This document shows positions 8,877 to 17,708 of a DNA stretch of 64,000 bases, in pieces. This DNA is from an uncultured Myxococcales bacterium. GTDB taxonomy: Bacteria; Myxococcota_A; Polyangia; Polyangiales; Polyangiaceae. The notes under the pieces are model-generated. The model was given only the letters and a program-made list of their open reading frames with translations, made no database searches and had not been told where the DNA came from. The stretch covers positions 1-64,000 of the forward strand of contig CALFEQ010000179.1 in the NCBI GenBank assembly GCA_937949945.1, read 5' to 3'. Each line of letters starts with the position of its first letter. The first letter of the stretch is position 1. Both the position numbers and the translations under genes were made by a program.

Positions 8877-9772
8877 CGCGTGGCCGGTCGCGAGAGCCCG
8901 AGCTCCTTCATCACCGCTTGCAGGTCTTCCCAGGCCTGGCGCTTCGCCTCGGCCTGCGTCGGGCTGGGACGCAGCAAGTACGACGGATGGTACGTCGGCA
9001 TGACCGGGATCTTGCCCGCGTAGAGCTTCCACGAGCCGCGCACCTTCGTGATCCCGAGCTTCGTGCCCAGCAGCGACGCGACGGCGGTGTTCCCGAGCGC
9101 GACGATCACGCGCGGGTTGCAGTGCGCGAGCTGCTCGTGCAGGTACGGGATGCACTGCTCGACCTCGTCGGGCTCGGGCCTGCGGTTCCCCGGCGGTCTG
9201 CACTTGATGATGTTGCAGATGTAGACGTCCTTCTCCGGGTCGAGGCCCATCGCTCGAATCATGCGATCGAGCAATTGTCCGGCGCGTCCGACGAACGGGA
9301 GCCCTTGCGCGTCTTCGTCGGCGCCCGGCGCCTCTCCGACGAAGCAGAGCTTCGCCTCGATGTTGCCGCGCGCGAAGACGGTGTTCGTTCGCGTCGAATG
9401 GAGCCGGCACTTCGTGCAGCCCTTCACCTCCTCCTGGATGACGGGCAGCGGACGAGGCGTGACGTGCAGCGGGGAGGGCTTGCGAGACGCGTCGCTCGAC
9501 GCCGGCGGCTTCGGCTGGATCGGCGCCGGCACGACGGGGGCGGAGGGCGCGACGACCTCGGGCGATCGGCTCGGCGCGCTCGCATCGTGCGCCGCCTCTC
9601 GCGGCGTCTGGGGCGGAAGCTCGGCAGCGATCGGTCGCGCTCCTTGGGCCACGCGCTGCTCGCGCGGCCGCCGCGGGATGCCCGAGCTCCCGCAGTCGAC
9701 TTGCCACTCGAGGTAAGCGCGCAGCGACGCGGCGATGCGTGCGAGCTCTTCGCGCGGCTCGAGGTTCGACAT
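8870..9772 (-). CDS. Uracil-DNA glycosylase, 4Fe-4S type (family 4/5)
   Basis: This enzyme removes uracil from DNA to start base-excision repair. The 300-residue protein has a variable Pro-rich N-terminus (about 110 residues) followed by the family core. That core holds the iron-sulfur Cys pair CTKCRLHSTR, the active-site region GEAPGADEDAQGLPFVGRAG, a third Cys in CNIIKCRPPGNR, and the YHPSYLLR motif near the end. The long N-terminal extension is also seen in other deltaproteobacterial members. The ATG start has a TAAGCC hexamer 6 nt upstream. It follows the TonB-like gene on the same strand at 57 bp but probably has its own promoter. Confidence 0.92.
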   Translation of the reverse strand: MSNLEPREELARIAASLRAYLEWQVDCGSSGIPRRPREQRVAQGARPIAAELPPQTPREAAHDASAPSRSPEVVAPSAPVVPAPIQPKPPASSDASRKPSPLHVTPRPLPVIQEEVKGCTKCRLHSTRTNTVFARGNIEAKLCFVGEAPGADEDAQGLPFVGRAGQLLDRMIRAMGLDPEKDVYICNIIKCRPPGNRRPEPDEVEQCIPYLHEQLAHCNPRVIVALGNTAVASLLGTKLGITKVRGSWKLYAGKIPVMPTYHPSYLLRPSPTQAEAKRQAWEDLQAVMKELGLSRPATRA

Positions 9773-9829
9773 GCCCCCGGCTTAGCGAGAACCGACCGGG
9801 GGCGCAACGCACGTCGTGTCTTCGGCGCG

Positions 9830-10771
9830 TCAGCGCTCGAAGCGCACCCGGAAGGGCTTCGTCGTGCCCATGACGGGACGGCCGTCGGGATCGAGGCCGG
9901 GGGAGAACTTCTTCCGCATGGCGCACTTTCGCGCTTCGCGGCCGAAGCCATGGCCGGGATCCTGGAGGACGGTCACGGACTCGGGCGAGCCGTCGGGTCT
10001 CACCCGCACCTGGATCATCACGAAGGCCTGATCGATCTGCTCGGCGTCGGCCTCGGCAGGGAAGGGGCAGTCGTTCCAGTCGACGGAGCCGAGCAGGCCC
10101 GGCGGACGCGACTTGTCTTCCTTGCGCACGACCGGCGGCGCCGGCGCGGTGCCGGTACCGCCGGGGACGCCGGTGTTGGCGGCGGCGGGGTTGTAGATCG
10201 CCTTCTTGCTCGTGCCGGTCGAGGACGTCTGGCCTCCGGCGTACGTGTCGGCGCTGCCTTGGACGAACGAGTCGGTGAGGTCCACGGGCTCGTTCGGATC
10301 GGGATCGGAGGCGAGGATCTTCCCGGCCTGCGCGGGCTGCGGAGGAGGCTCCGGCTGAGGCGTGTCCTCCTTGACCGGCTTCGCCTCCGGCGGCGGCTCC
10401 TTCACCTCCTTCACCTCCGGCTCCGGAGGCGGAGGCTCGGGCTCGGGCTCGGGTTCCGGCGGAGGCGGCTCTTTGTCGATCTCGATCTCGTACTGCGAGA
10501 GCCGGTACGCGATGACGTCCCGGATCCCTCGCTGCCAGGCGAAGATCTCCTCGAACATCGCCGCCGCCGTCGCGCCGGCCGCCACGCCGACGTGGAGGAA
10601 CACGGCGGCGGCCACCGTCACGGCGACGGGGATGCGCGGGCCCGTCGCGAGCACGCGTGACATGGGGTCGACGGCGACGGAGCCGGCGTCTCGACCAGGC
10701 TGGCCCTTCTTCGGTGCTCGGGCGGATCGCTCGGGGGCTTCCGCTGACGCTCCGTTGAGTTTGCTGGCCAT
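9830..10771 (-). CDS. TonB-like energy transducer
   Basis: The 313-residue protein should couple the ExbB/ExbD proton channel to an outer-membrane receptor. It has a cytoplasmic N-terminus (about 45 residues), one membrane anchor (VAVTVAAAVFLHVGVAAGAT, about residues 48-68), a periplasm-spanning Pro/Glu repeat region (PEPEPEPEPPPPEPEVKEVK, about 95-145) and a C-terminal TonB-like domain (about 215-313, with QVRVRPDGSPESVTVLQD). It lies 55 bp after exbD on the same strand, which supports the assignment. A Gly/Thr-rich stretch separates the rod from the C-terminal domain. No TonB-dependent receptor gene is in the window. Confidence 0.82.
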   Translation of the reverse strand: MASKLNGASAEAPERSARAPKKGQPGRDAGSVAVDPMSRVLATGPRIPVAVTVAAAVFLHVGVAAGATAAAMFEEIFAWQRGIRDVIAYRLSQYEIEIDKEPPPPEPEPEPEPPPPEPEVKEVKEPPPEAKPVKEDTPQPEPPPQPAQAGKILASDPDPNEPVDLTDSFVQGSADTYAGGQTSSTGTSKKAIYNPAAANTGVPGGTGTAPAPPVVRKEDKSRPPGLLGSVDWNDCPFPAEADAEQIDQAFVMIQVRVRPDGSPESVTVLQDPGHGFGREARKCAMRKKFSPGLDPDGRPVMGTTKPFRVRFER

Positions 10772-10826
10772 GGTCTTCGCCTCGCGGGTCCGGTGCCCGC
10801 CCTCGCAATGATTCTGCCAGATCCCC

Positions 10827-11282
10827 CTACTGCTTCGGCGCCGTCGGTGCCGGCGTGCCGGTGGGGACGACTCCAGTGGTCGGCTGGACTCCGAAGGCGA
10901 TCTTGGCCACCTGCGCCTGCTTGAGCAAGTCGAGCACGTGGATCACGCGCCCATGGGGGACCGAGGCATCCGCTTTGATGACGGCACGGAGCTCGGGGTT
11001 CTTGTCGTGCGCCTCCTTCGCGAGCGCGAAGATGGCGTCGTCGCTCGGCACGATCTTGCTGTCGACCTGCGTGGTCCCGTCGGCCGCGAGCACGATGCTG
11101 AACACCGTCTGGATGTCCGAGCCGGTCGCCGCCTTCGGGAGGTCGAGCGGGACGGACTTCGAGACGATGAGCTTGGCCGTCACCATGAAGATGATGAGGA
11201 GGACGAGGACGATGTCGACCAGCGGGGTGACGTTGATCCCGGTGATCGCCTCGTCGGTGTTCTCCTGAGCTCCACCCGCCAC
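10827..11282 (-). CDS. exbD: Biopolymer transport protein ExbD/TolR
   Basis: This is the small partner of the proton-driven ExbB/ExbD complex. The 151-residue protein has one N-terminal membrane span (VTPLVDIVLVLLIIFMVTAK) containing the conserved proton-carrying Asp in PLVDIVLVLLIIFM. A periplasmic domain follows, with the typical KAIIKADASVPHGRVIHVLD-like region near residue 110. It starts at GTG 11282, 6 bp after exbB, so the two are cotranscribed. The Pro/Thr tail is short. Confidence 0.93.
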   Translation of the reverse strand: MAGGAQENTDEAITGINVTPLVDIVLVLLIIFMVTAKLIVSKSVPLDLPKAATGSDIQTVFSIVLAADGTTQVDSKIVPSDDAIFALAKEAHDKNPELRAVIKADASVPHGRVIHVLDLLKQAQVAKIAFGVQPTTGVVPTGTPAPTAPKQ

Positions 11283-11288
11283 GGACGC

Positions 11289-12038
11289 TTACTCCGCTTC
11301 TTTGGACGTTTCCTTGGAGCCGCCGCTCTTGCTCGGCCGGTCGGCGCGCGACGCCGCCGTCTCGAGCGCCTCTTCGACGGCGGTGCCGGAGTCGGCCGTC
11401 GCCTTGAGGTGGGCCAGAAGGACGTGGCTCAAGGCCTCCGTGTTGGACAGCGTCGTCTTCACGATGCGCTGGAAGGCGTTGAACGCGGCGACCGCCGGGA
11501 TGGCGACGAGCAGACCGACGGCGGTCGCGACGAGCGCCTCGGCGATGTTGTTCATGACCGCCTCGGGGGCGACCTGCGCCGCGCCGGAGAGCGTCGCGTC
11601 TTTCGCCTTTCCGAGCTCGTCGAACGCGCCGACGATGCCGATGACGGTGCCGAGGAGGCCGATGAACGGCGCGTTGTTCCCGAGCGTTCCGAGGAAGGTC
11701 AGCCGTTTTTCGAGCTTCAGGCGCTGCAGCGCGCTCGCGCCGGCCATCGCCTCCGCTGCGGCCTCGTAGCCCATCTTCGCCTCGACGATGCCGGCGATGA
11801 CGACGGCGGCCTCCGCGCTGGGCGACGCCTCGAGCCGGCGGCGTGCGCCTTCGAGATCACCGCCGCGGAGGAGTCGACCGAGATCGCGCATGAGGGCCGC
11901 GGCGTCGTCGCGCAGCGACCAATAGAGCCATGCGCGCTCCAGCATGATCGCGAGGGATATGACGCTGAGAACGAGCATCAGGACGAGGACCCATCCGGCC
12001 CCCAGTCCGACCATCGCGGTTTTGACCTTCTCGATCAT
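11289..12038 (-). CDS. exbB: MotA/TolQ/ExbB proton channel protein
   Basis: This is the channel subunit that uses the proton gradient to energise the TonB-like protein. The 249-residue protein has three membrane segments: one near residues 12-35 and two around the conserved LTFLGTLGNNAPFIGLLGTVIG (about 125-150) and ALVATAVGLLVAIPAVAAFN (about 175-195), both family signatures. The ATG overlaps the truD stop codon by ATGA, so translation is coupled to truD. The C-terminus is charged and cytoplasmic. Confidence 0.93.
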   Translation of the reverse strand: MIEKVKTAMVGLGAGWVLVLMLVLSVISLAIMLERAWLYWSLRDDAAALMRDLGRLLRGGDLEGARRRLEASPSAEAAVVIAGIVEAKMGYEAAAEAMAGASALQRLKLEKRLTFLGTLGNNAPFIGLLGTVIGIVGAFDELGKAKDATLSGAAQVAPEAVMNNIAEALVATAVGLLVAIPAVAAFNAFQRIVKTTLSNTEALSHVLLAHLKATADSGTAVEEALETAASRADRPSKSGGSKETSKEAE

Positions 12039-13174
12039 TCTTCCTCTGTCTCGAGCTCTTGACGGTGATCCGGCTCCGTCGCCCCGCGCGCCTCGCCGGT
12101 GGCTTCCATGCGCGCCGCATCGACGACGGAAAAGACGTTCTCGAGGACCGTGGTGGCGTAGGCCCCCTTGGGTAGCACGAATCGAACCTCGATGGCGCCT
12201 CCCTTGGTCCCATTCACGGCGTTATCCGACGAGGAAGGTTCATCAAGTGACGAATCGATGGGCGAATGCGACAGCTCGGCAACACGCAAGACCAGCGCTC
12301 TTCGCGTGCCTTCGCCGAGCGATCGGGCACGCCGGAGATCGATGCCTTCGATGAACGGGCCGACGATCCGTTGCTCGAGCTCCCGGGCTTCGCCCTCCGG
12401 CTGCCTCATCCGATCCCCGACGATGGGACCGGTCGGACACAGCTCGGCTGCGGCCGCGCGTTCACGGTCCATCTGAACGTCCGTACAGACGAACAGCCCG
12501 CCGGTGTCCTCCTTCTTGAGGAGATCCCCTGGGATCGGGACGTTCCAGATCCCCTCCCGCACCCGGTGCTGGAGGACGGCGTTGAAGGCCGCCGCCTGGA
12601 CCGCCGAGAAGTGCAGCCGCCGCAACTGGTGATCCCCCGGTGCGCGCTCGCGCCCGGTGAGCCATGCGCGCGCACGCTCCACGTTGTTCTTGTCGCGCCC
12701 GAACCGCTGGGCGCCGAAGGCGTTCGGCACTCCCTCGCGTGCGATCCGCTCGAAGGCCGCCCGGATCTCGTCGAGCCGGCTCGGGTCGATGCCCCGCACG
12801 ACGATCGCGAAGCGGTTCCCGCGGAGGTGGCCGGTCCGCAGCTTGTTGCCGTGGCGCCGGTGCGCGAGGATCTCGATGCCCTCGATCGCGAGCGTCCCGA
12901 TGCGCGCGTCGATCGACGCGTCCTTCGCGGGCACGCTGATCCACTGCGTCGTGACGCCGACCTTGTCCTTCAAGCCGGCCACGCCGATGTCGCGCCGGTC
13001 CACGTCGAGCGCGCGCGCGATCGCGCGCACGGCCTCGTCGGTCGTGAGGTTCGTCTTCCGGAAGTGCACGAAGACGTGCGAGCCCTCGCCGCTCGGCTCG
13101 TAGGCGGGGATCTCGTCGACGCGGAAGTCGAGCGGTGTCGACTTGATGATGCCGCGCGGCTTGTCTCGTTCCAT
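12035..13174 (-). CDS. truD: tRNA pseudouridine(13) synthase TruD
   Basis: The enzyme converts uridine 13 of tRNA-Glu to pseudouridine. The 379-residue protein has the family signature GVAGLKDKVGVTTQ (catalytic Asp in GLKDK, near residue 67), the RRHGNKLRTGHLRGNRF motif, and NAFGAQRFG near 150. Its length is normal. The C-terminal 40 residues are acidic and variable. It is co-oriented with the 5'-nucleotidase gene upstream (39 bp) and overlaps exbB by four bases. The link to ExbB/ExbD is unlikely to be functional. Confidence 0.93.
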   Translation of the reverse strand: MERDKPRGIIKSTPLDFRVDEIPAYEPSGEGSHVFVHFRKTNLTTDEAVRAIARALDVDRRDIGVAGLKDKVGVTTQWISVPAKDASIDARIGTLAIEGIEILAHRRHGNKLRTGHLRGNRFAIVVRGIDPSRLDEIRAAFERIAREGVPNAFGAQRFGRDKNNVERARAWLTGRERAPGDHQLRRLHFSAVQAAAFNAVLQHRVREGIWNVPIPGDLLKKEDTGGLFVCTDVQMDRERAAAAELCPTGPIVGDRMRQPEGEARELEQRIVGPFIEGIDLRRARSLGEGTRRALVLRVAELSHSPIDSSLDEPSSSDNAVNGTKGGAIEVRFVLPKGAYATTVLENVFSVVDAARMEATGEARGATEPDHRQELETEEE

Positions 13175-13213
13175 GGGCGGGAGGGGCGCGATGCGCCGTG
13201 ACCGCCCGACTTA

Positions 13214-14779
13214 CTACAACCCGATCTCGTGGGCCATCACGTCGCGCGGGCTGCGGAAGGTCTGCTGCGGCGAGTACGAGAGGAAGTTCGAGACCCGCGA
13301 CGTGTAGAGGCAAGCGTAGTCGTCGACCTGCTTGCCGAAGCTCGACTGCTCCGCGCTCTCCTTGAGCAGCGAGCCCCAGTACGGGTGGAAGCGCAGATCC
13401 GTGCGCCGCTCGAGCGCGGTGATCTCCGCCTCGATCTGCCGGAGCTTGCCGCGGATGCGCTCGACCGCGCGCTTGAAGCGCATGCGATCGGCCTCGAGCG
13501 CGGCGGTGCTGTTCACGAGCGTCGTGCCGTTCGTCGCCTCGCGCTGGACGTCGGTCGAGGACGCGCGGCCGCCGCGGTGCTCGAGCTGCCGCGTCAGCTC
13601 CTTGATGCGTGCCTGGTAGAAGCGCAGGTCGTCCTCGAGGCGCTCGCGCTGCTCGTCGAGCTCCTCGATCTTGGCGAAGTCCTCGCGGCACGACTCGTAG
13701 GCGGCGATCTCGGTCTCGAGCTCCTGCATGATCATGGCGGTCCGCCACGCGCTGTCCTTCTTCGACCGGAGGATGTCGCCGTAGATGTGATCGCCGACGT
13801 AGAGGATCTCGTCGCCGGTCACGCCGAGCGCGCGCTCGAAGTCGTGCAGGTTGCCGCCCTCGTAGATCTTGCCCCGCTCGAGCGGCGGCTGGGCCGGCCG
13901 CAGCGTGTCGCCGTCGCGCTCGAGGAGCGGCCTCCGCTCCGTGAAGAAGATGGGCTTCGTCGCCGCGACGATGACGACGTCGAAGAAGTTCCTCCACGTC
14001 GGGTACTCGCTCATCGCGCCGTCGAGGAGGTACGTCATCATGCGGTCGGTGTACTGCCAGCGCGAGTTCGTCAGGAGGAAGAGCTTCTTCCCCGCGCTGC
14101 GCATCTTGTGGAGGGTCGGCGCGAGGTTCGGATCCTTGTGGACGTAGTGCGGCAGGTTCGACGCGACCTCGTCGAGGATGGTCCCGTCGCGGTGCGCCTC
14201 GTCGATGCACTCGCGGATGTCGGTGAACAGGCGCGCGTAGTCGAGCGGGTAGCCCTTCTTCTCCATCGCGTCCACGAGGGCCGCGTAGGTCGCGACCTCG
14301 GAGAGCGCGTAGAGCGTGTCGATCCAGTGGTAGCGAGGCGTCGCCGGGCGGATCTTCTTCGAGTGGTAGAGCGCGCGGAGCTCCTCCTTCGTGAGCTCGC
14401 GGAAGCCGTGGTAGCCCTTGTGGACGTGCTTGTGGCGGTCCATCTTGAGCACGTGCCCGAAGCGCTTGTCGATGAGCAGGCCGCGCACCGGGAACTGCGT
14501 CGAGACGGGCACCGTCTTGATGAACTCGGGGTAGCCCCGCTTGATCAGCTTGTCGATCGTGGCGCGGATCGACAGGTCATCCATCGCCGGCTGGTCGTAG
14601 ATCGCCAGCGTGTAGTCCATGTCGAAGCCGACCCAGCTGATGCTCGACATCTTCAGGTTGCGGTTGCAAAAAACCCGATTCGCTCGCGGGATCCCGTGCC
14701 CGCGGGCGCTGCGAGATGCGAAGTCGTCGAGCGGTAGGACGAGCTGCTGCGAGTGCGGAGGCGCTTCGCTCTGAGTCAC
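13214..14779 (-). CDS. HAD-IG family 5'-nucleotidase (IMP/GMP type)
   Basis: The 521-residue cytoplasmic phosphatase belongs to the group of eukaryotic cytosolic purine 5'-nucleotidase, which removes phosphate from IMP or GMP. It shows the HAD nucleophile motif FDMDYTLAIY (near residue 53), the substrate-region RGLLIDKRFGHVLKMDRHKH, FLLTNSRWQYTD for motif II, and the acidic motif YVGDHIYGDI. A coiled-coil region (about 345-450) is inserted before the C-terminus (PYWGSLLKE). It starts at GTG 14779. It heads a minus-strand run through truD, exbB, exbD and the TonB-like gene. Substrate is inferred from family only. Confidence 0.88.
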   Translation of the reverse strand: MTQSEAPPHSQQLVLPLDDFASRSARGHGIPRANRVFCNRNLKMSSISWVGFDMDYTLAIYDQPAMDDLSIRATIDKLIKRGYPEFIKTVPVSTQFPVRGLLIDKRFGHVLKMDRHKHVHKGYHGFRELTKEELRALYHSKKIRPATPRYHWIDTLYALSEVATYAALVDAMEKKGYPLDYARLFTDIRECIDEAHRDGTILDEVASNLPHYVHKDPNLAPTLHKMRSAGKKLFLLTNSRWQYTDRMMTYLLDGAMSEYPTWRNFFDVVIVAATKPIFFTERRPLLERDGDTLRPAQPPLERGKIYEGGNLHDFERALGVTGDEILYVGDHIYGDILRSKKDSAWRTAMIMQELETEIAAYESCREDFAKIEELDEQRERLEDDLRFYQARIKELTRQLEHRGGRASSTDVQREATNGTTLVNSTAALEADRMRFKRAVERIRGKLRQIEAEITALERRTDLRFHPYWGSLLKESAEQSSFGKQVDDYACLYTSRVSNFLSYSPQQTFRSPRDVMAHEIGL

Positions 14780-14795
14780 TGGAACAAAAGTCTTT

Positions 14796-14831
14796 CACGG
14801 CGAAAGCTGGATGCAAAAAGACTTTGCCGTG
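14796..14831. promoter_or_regulatory. Imperfect inverted repeat upstream of 5'-nucleotidase
   Basis: Arms CACGGCGAAAG (14796-14806) and CTTTGCCGTG (14822-14831) pair over 10 bp with one bulge. The surrounding bases also hold AAAGTCTTT (14787-14795) and its complement AAAGACTTT (14817-14825). The element is 17 bp upstream of the GTG start and is AT-richer than its surroundings. An operator or a leader hairpin is possible. Confidence 0.45.
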
Positions 14832-14959
14832 ACGCTGGAGATCCGGCCCGCGGCGAGCGCTCGGCGCCTACGCGGGCGCCGTGAGCGACGGCCGAACGAG
14901 CTCGGCTGTCGGCCGCGCCGGCCGCAGGCGGGCGCGTCGACGCGCCGGGGCCGGAAGCA

Positions 14960-15919
14960 TCATTTGACTCCGGGGAAGCCTTTGCAAGCCTCGGCGAACT
15001 TGGCGATGGCCTCTTGGAGGCCCTTGGTGAGATCGCCTTCGCAGATCGACGAGAAGACGCCGTTCGCGCCGACCCCGGCGATGAACTGCTTGAGGCGTTT
15101 TGCGTCTGCGGCCATGCCGAGCTCGGACGTGCAGCCGCGATCGCCGGCGATGACGGCCGCGGCCCAACGCCCGCGGAGGCCCGCCTTGACCGCGTCGAAG
15201 TCGGCCAGGTACTCGGTCACGTTGTTCTTGAGCGGCGCCGGCGGGGGGTCGGTCCCGTCCGCGCCACCCTCGTCCTCGTCCGTGATGATGACGAATGCGA
15301 GCAGGGCGTCCTCGCGGAGGAACGGCTCGATGCCCTGACGCGTGTTGGTCCCGTCCTGGATGCGCGCGGTGACGGCCAGCTTCGCCGCCTCGAGCGGGCG
15401 CTCGACGTTCGAGCCGAGCGTCCCGAGCTGCGCGCGGCATGCGAAGTGGTCCGCGATGTCGGGGTCTTCGCGGGTGAGCCACCGCTCGTTGTTCGGACCA
15501 GGATCGCACGTCAGGTCTTTCTTGCCGCCGCGCGACCGCGTGAACTTGCCTCGCGTCCAAGGCTCGAGATCGTCCCCGGCGTCGTCGGTGCTGGTGATGG
15601 CGACGCGGTAGTCGAGCGGTTCGCCTTCCGCCGTGCGGTAGTCGTTGAGGATGTCGATGAAGGCGGGGAAGTTCTTCGCGAGGTTGTCCTGCTCCTCCTC
15701 CATCGACTGCGAGTTGTCGATGACGAAGACGATGTCCATCTTCTTGCACTCGACGGGCGGAGGAGGAGGCCCGGAGTCCTGGACGAAGCCGCCCGAGGAG
15801 CCGCCGTCTGCTTCGTTGCCGCTCGAGGTCCCGAACTCGCTCGGTGGCGTCTCGCTCCCGCAAGCAGCGACGAGGGCGACGATGCCACCGACAAGGCCTA
15901 TCGCGAGATTTCGAAGCAT
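14960..15919 (-). CDS. VWA-domain lipoprotein
   Basis: The 319-residue protein has a signal peptide ending in the lipobox ALVAACGSET, a Gly/Ser linker, and a von Willebrand A domain. That domain has an intact metal-ion-dependent adhesion site: DIVFVIDNSQSMEEEQ near residue 66 (DxSxS) and FVIITDEDEGG near 205. Eight or so Cys residues suggest disulfides, consistent with an exported protein. The role is probably binding or adhesion; no partner is encoded next to it. I chose ATG 15919 because TAAGCT sits 5 nt upstream; ATG 15934 would overlap that hexamer. Confidence 0.82.
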   Translation of the reverse strand: MLRNLAIGLVGGIVALVAACGSETPPSEFGTSSGNEADGGSSGGFVQDSGPPPPPVECKKMDIVFVIDNSQSMEEEQDNLAKNFPAFIDILNDYRTAEGEPLDYRVAITSTDDAGDDLEPWTRGKFTRSRGGKKDLTCDPGPNNERWLTREDPDIADHFACRAQLGTLGSNVERPLEAAKLAVTARIQDGTNTRQGIEPFLREDALLAFVIITDEDEGGADGTDPPPAPLKNNVTEYLADFDAVKAGLRGRWAAAVIAGDRGCTSELGMAADAKRLKQFIAGVGANGVFSSICEGDLTKGLQEAIAKFAEACKGFPGVK

Positions 15920-15935
15920 GCTCGAGCTTAGCATG

Positions 15936-15977
15936 GACATCAGGCTCCAGGCTCCAGACATCAGGCTCCAGGCTCCG
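15936..15977. repeat. Tandem 21-bp repeat, two copies
   Basis: GACATCAGGCTCCAGGCTCC(A/G) occurs twice in direct tandem (15936-15956 and 15957-15977), each unit containing GGCTCCA twice, with a further GGCTCCAG just after. The same heptamer occurs at positions 2-13. It sits directly upstream of the -10-like TAAGCT of the VWA lipoprotein and downstream of the 16024-17622 gene. Confidence 0.8.
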
Positions 15978-16023
15978 GCTCCAGTTCGCGTGGTGAGCGG
16001 ACGATCCACTCCGCTCGGCTCGC

Positions 16024-17622
16024 TCAACGGAGGCGGTGGATCGCGAGGAACGTTTCGAGGTCCGGATCTCCGAGCGAGACCGCGCGCATGTACTCCGGGC
16101 CGCCGGGGCGGTCTTCCGGACCGAGGAGGCGGCGGCGCCACCATGCGTCGCCCTCGCCCCACCTCGTGAGCTCGTAGCGGTAGAGGCGCATGCGGACGAA
16201 GCGTGGCGGACGGTCCGGAAACGGGTCGTGCGCGAGGAGCGTCTTGATCGCCGGCTCGCCGCGGAGCAACGCGTGGGCGAGCTCGACGATCCACGGCTCG
16301 TACTCGTAGCTCGACATGGCGGCGAACCACATCTGCCAGTCGAGACGGTAGTGGTACGGCGTCACGAGGCACGGCCGGCGCATCGGGTCGCCCGGCTTGC
16401 ACGGCAGCTCGTACTCCTTCCAATCCGCGTCTTCGTCCGGAGTCTCGGCGTCCGTGCCTTCGATGACGATCTCGTCGCGCACGCGATTGACCGTGCCGAA
16501 CGCGCCGTACGTGTTGACGAGGTGGAGCGGATCGAACGAGGCGTTCATCGCCTGCCGGCGCGAGAGGAGGTTCGAAACCGGCCCGACGCTCAGCACCACG
16601 ACGACGAACGCGTAGCCGATCGCGATCCTTCGGTGCCACTTCGATGGGCGTCGGTCGTTCGTCTCTTCGACCCATGAGGCGACACGAGGTCGGAGCCGCG
16701 CGGGCACGAGGCGGAGGAGCAGCGCGTCGTCGAAGCAGGCGAGCGCCGGCACGATCGTGAGCCAATTGAGGAAGGAGAGGTTGCCGCTCGCGATGAGGAT
16801 GCCCTGGAACGCGACGAACAGGACGCCGGCGATCCGTCGCGCGGGGCGAGGTCCGAACACGAGCACCGGAGCGACGAGCTCGACGAGGTGGTTGAACAGC
16901 ACGCCGGCTGCGTGCACCCACGGCGGGAGCTGGTGGAACAGCCACGACATGGGGCTCGGGTTCGGCTGCGTCTCGTAGTGCGTGACGAGGCACGTGAGCT
17001 CGCGCCAGCAAGGGTCGCCTCGGAGCTTGATGAGGCCGGCGCCGAGCATCACGCGCACGATGAGCCACCGGAGGAGCCAGATGCCGACGGTCGGTGGCGC
17101 CGAGGCGAGCGGCCGCCACGAACGCATCGGGCAGAGGACGGCGGCGAGCATCCCCGTTTCGAGGAGCAGGATCTCCCATCCGTATCCCCAGAAGACCTGC
17201 CCCACGCCGTAGAGCGAGAGCTGGAGCACCCAGAGCGCGAGCATCACGCCCGCGTTCGTCACGCCGACGACGACGGCGAGCGCGAGCGCGGCTCCGACGG
17301 CCGACACGGCCACGAGCGCGCCGTCGGACGCGTCGAGCCAGAAGAGCGACGGGACGCGGAGGAAGCCGGCGGCCCTCGATCCGGTGACACGCGCGACCGC
17401 GTCGAGGAACCCCTTCATGGGCAACAGCCCGTGCTCACCGATGAGCGCGCGTCCCTGGAGGAGCGTCGAGACGAACGTGACGAAGTACACGACGCCGAGG
17501 AGGCGCAGGACGAGCGCTCGCGTGAGGACGAAGCTCGAGCCGTCGTCGAGCCAGCGCAGAAGGAGCGGCCGATCGCGCATGGCCCGCAGGTCCGAATCGT
17601 CGCTGCTCTCGCCCGGCGACAC
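16024..17622 (-). CDS. Lipase maturation factor-like membrane protein
   Basis: The 532-residue protein resembles the lipase maturation factor family: many membrane segments in the first 330 residues, RWLIVRVMLGAGLIKLRGDP then CWRELTCLVTHYETQPNPSP (about residues 190-225), SWLFHQLPPW, and a soluble C-terminal half ending in RMRLYRYELT and a WWRRRLLGPE-like stretch. In animals the family helps fold lipases in the ER; bacterial function is not established. The GTG start has TATGGT 6 nt upstream, a clear match to the pattern seen elsewhere here. No lipase gene is adjacent, though an esterase lipoprotein is at 33558. Confidence 0.85.
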   Translation of the reverse strand: MSPGESSDDSDLRAMRDRPLLLRWLDDGSSFVLTRALVLRLLGVVYFVTFVSTLLQGRALIGEHGLLPMKGFLDAVARVTGSRAAGFLRVPSLFWLDASDGALVAVSAVGAALALAVVVGVTNAGVMLALWVLQLSLYGVGQVFWGYGWEILLLETGMLAAVLCPMRSWRPLASAPPTVGIWLLRWLIVRVMLGAGLIKLRGDPCWRELTCLVTHYETQPNPSPMSWLFHQLPPWVHAAGVLFNHLVELVAPVLVFGPRPARRIAGVLFVAFQGILIASGNLSFLNWLTIVPALACFDDALLLRLVPARLRPRVASWVEETNDRRPSKWHRRIAIGYAFVVVVLSVGPVSNLLSRRQAMNASFDPLHLVNTYGAFGTVNRVRDEIVIEGTDAETPDEDADWKEYELPCKPGDPMRRPCLVTPYHYRLDWQMWFAAMSSYEYEPWIVELAHALLRGEPAIKTLLAHDPFPDRPPRFVRMRLYRYELTRWGEGDAWWRRRLLGPEDRPGGPEYMRAVSLGDPDLETFLAIHRLR

Positions 17623-17708
17623 GCCCGGACCATACCGGAGAAGGCTGCGTTTTTCTCGCTGCGCCCCCCCTTGCCAATGTTCGATGAAGCTCTAAATACA
17701 GTGGTGTC

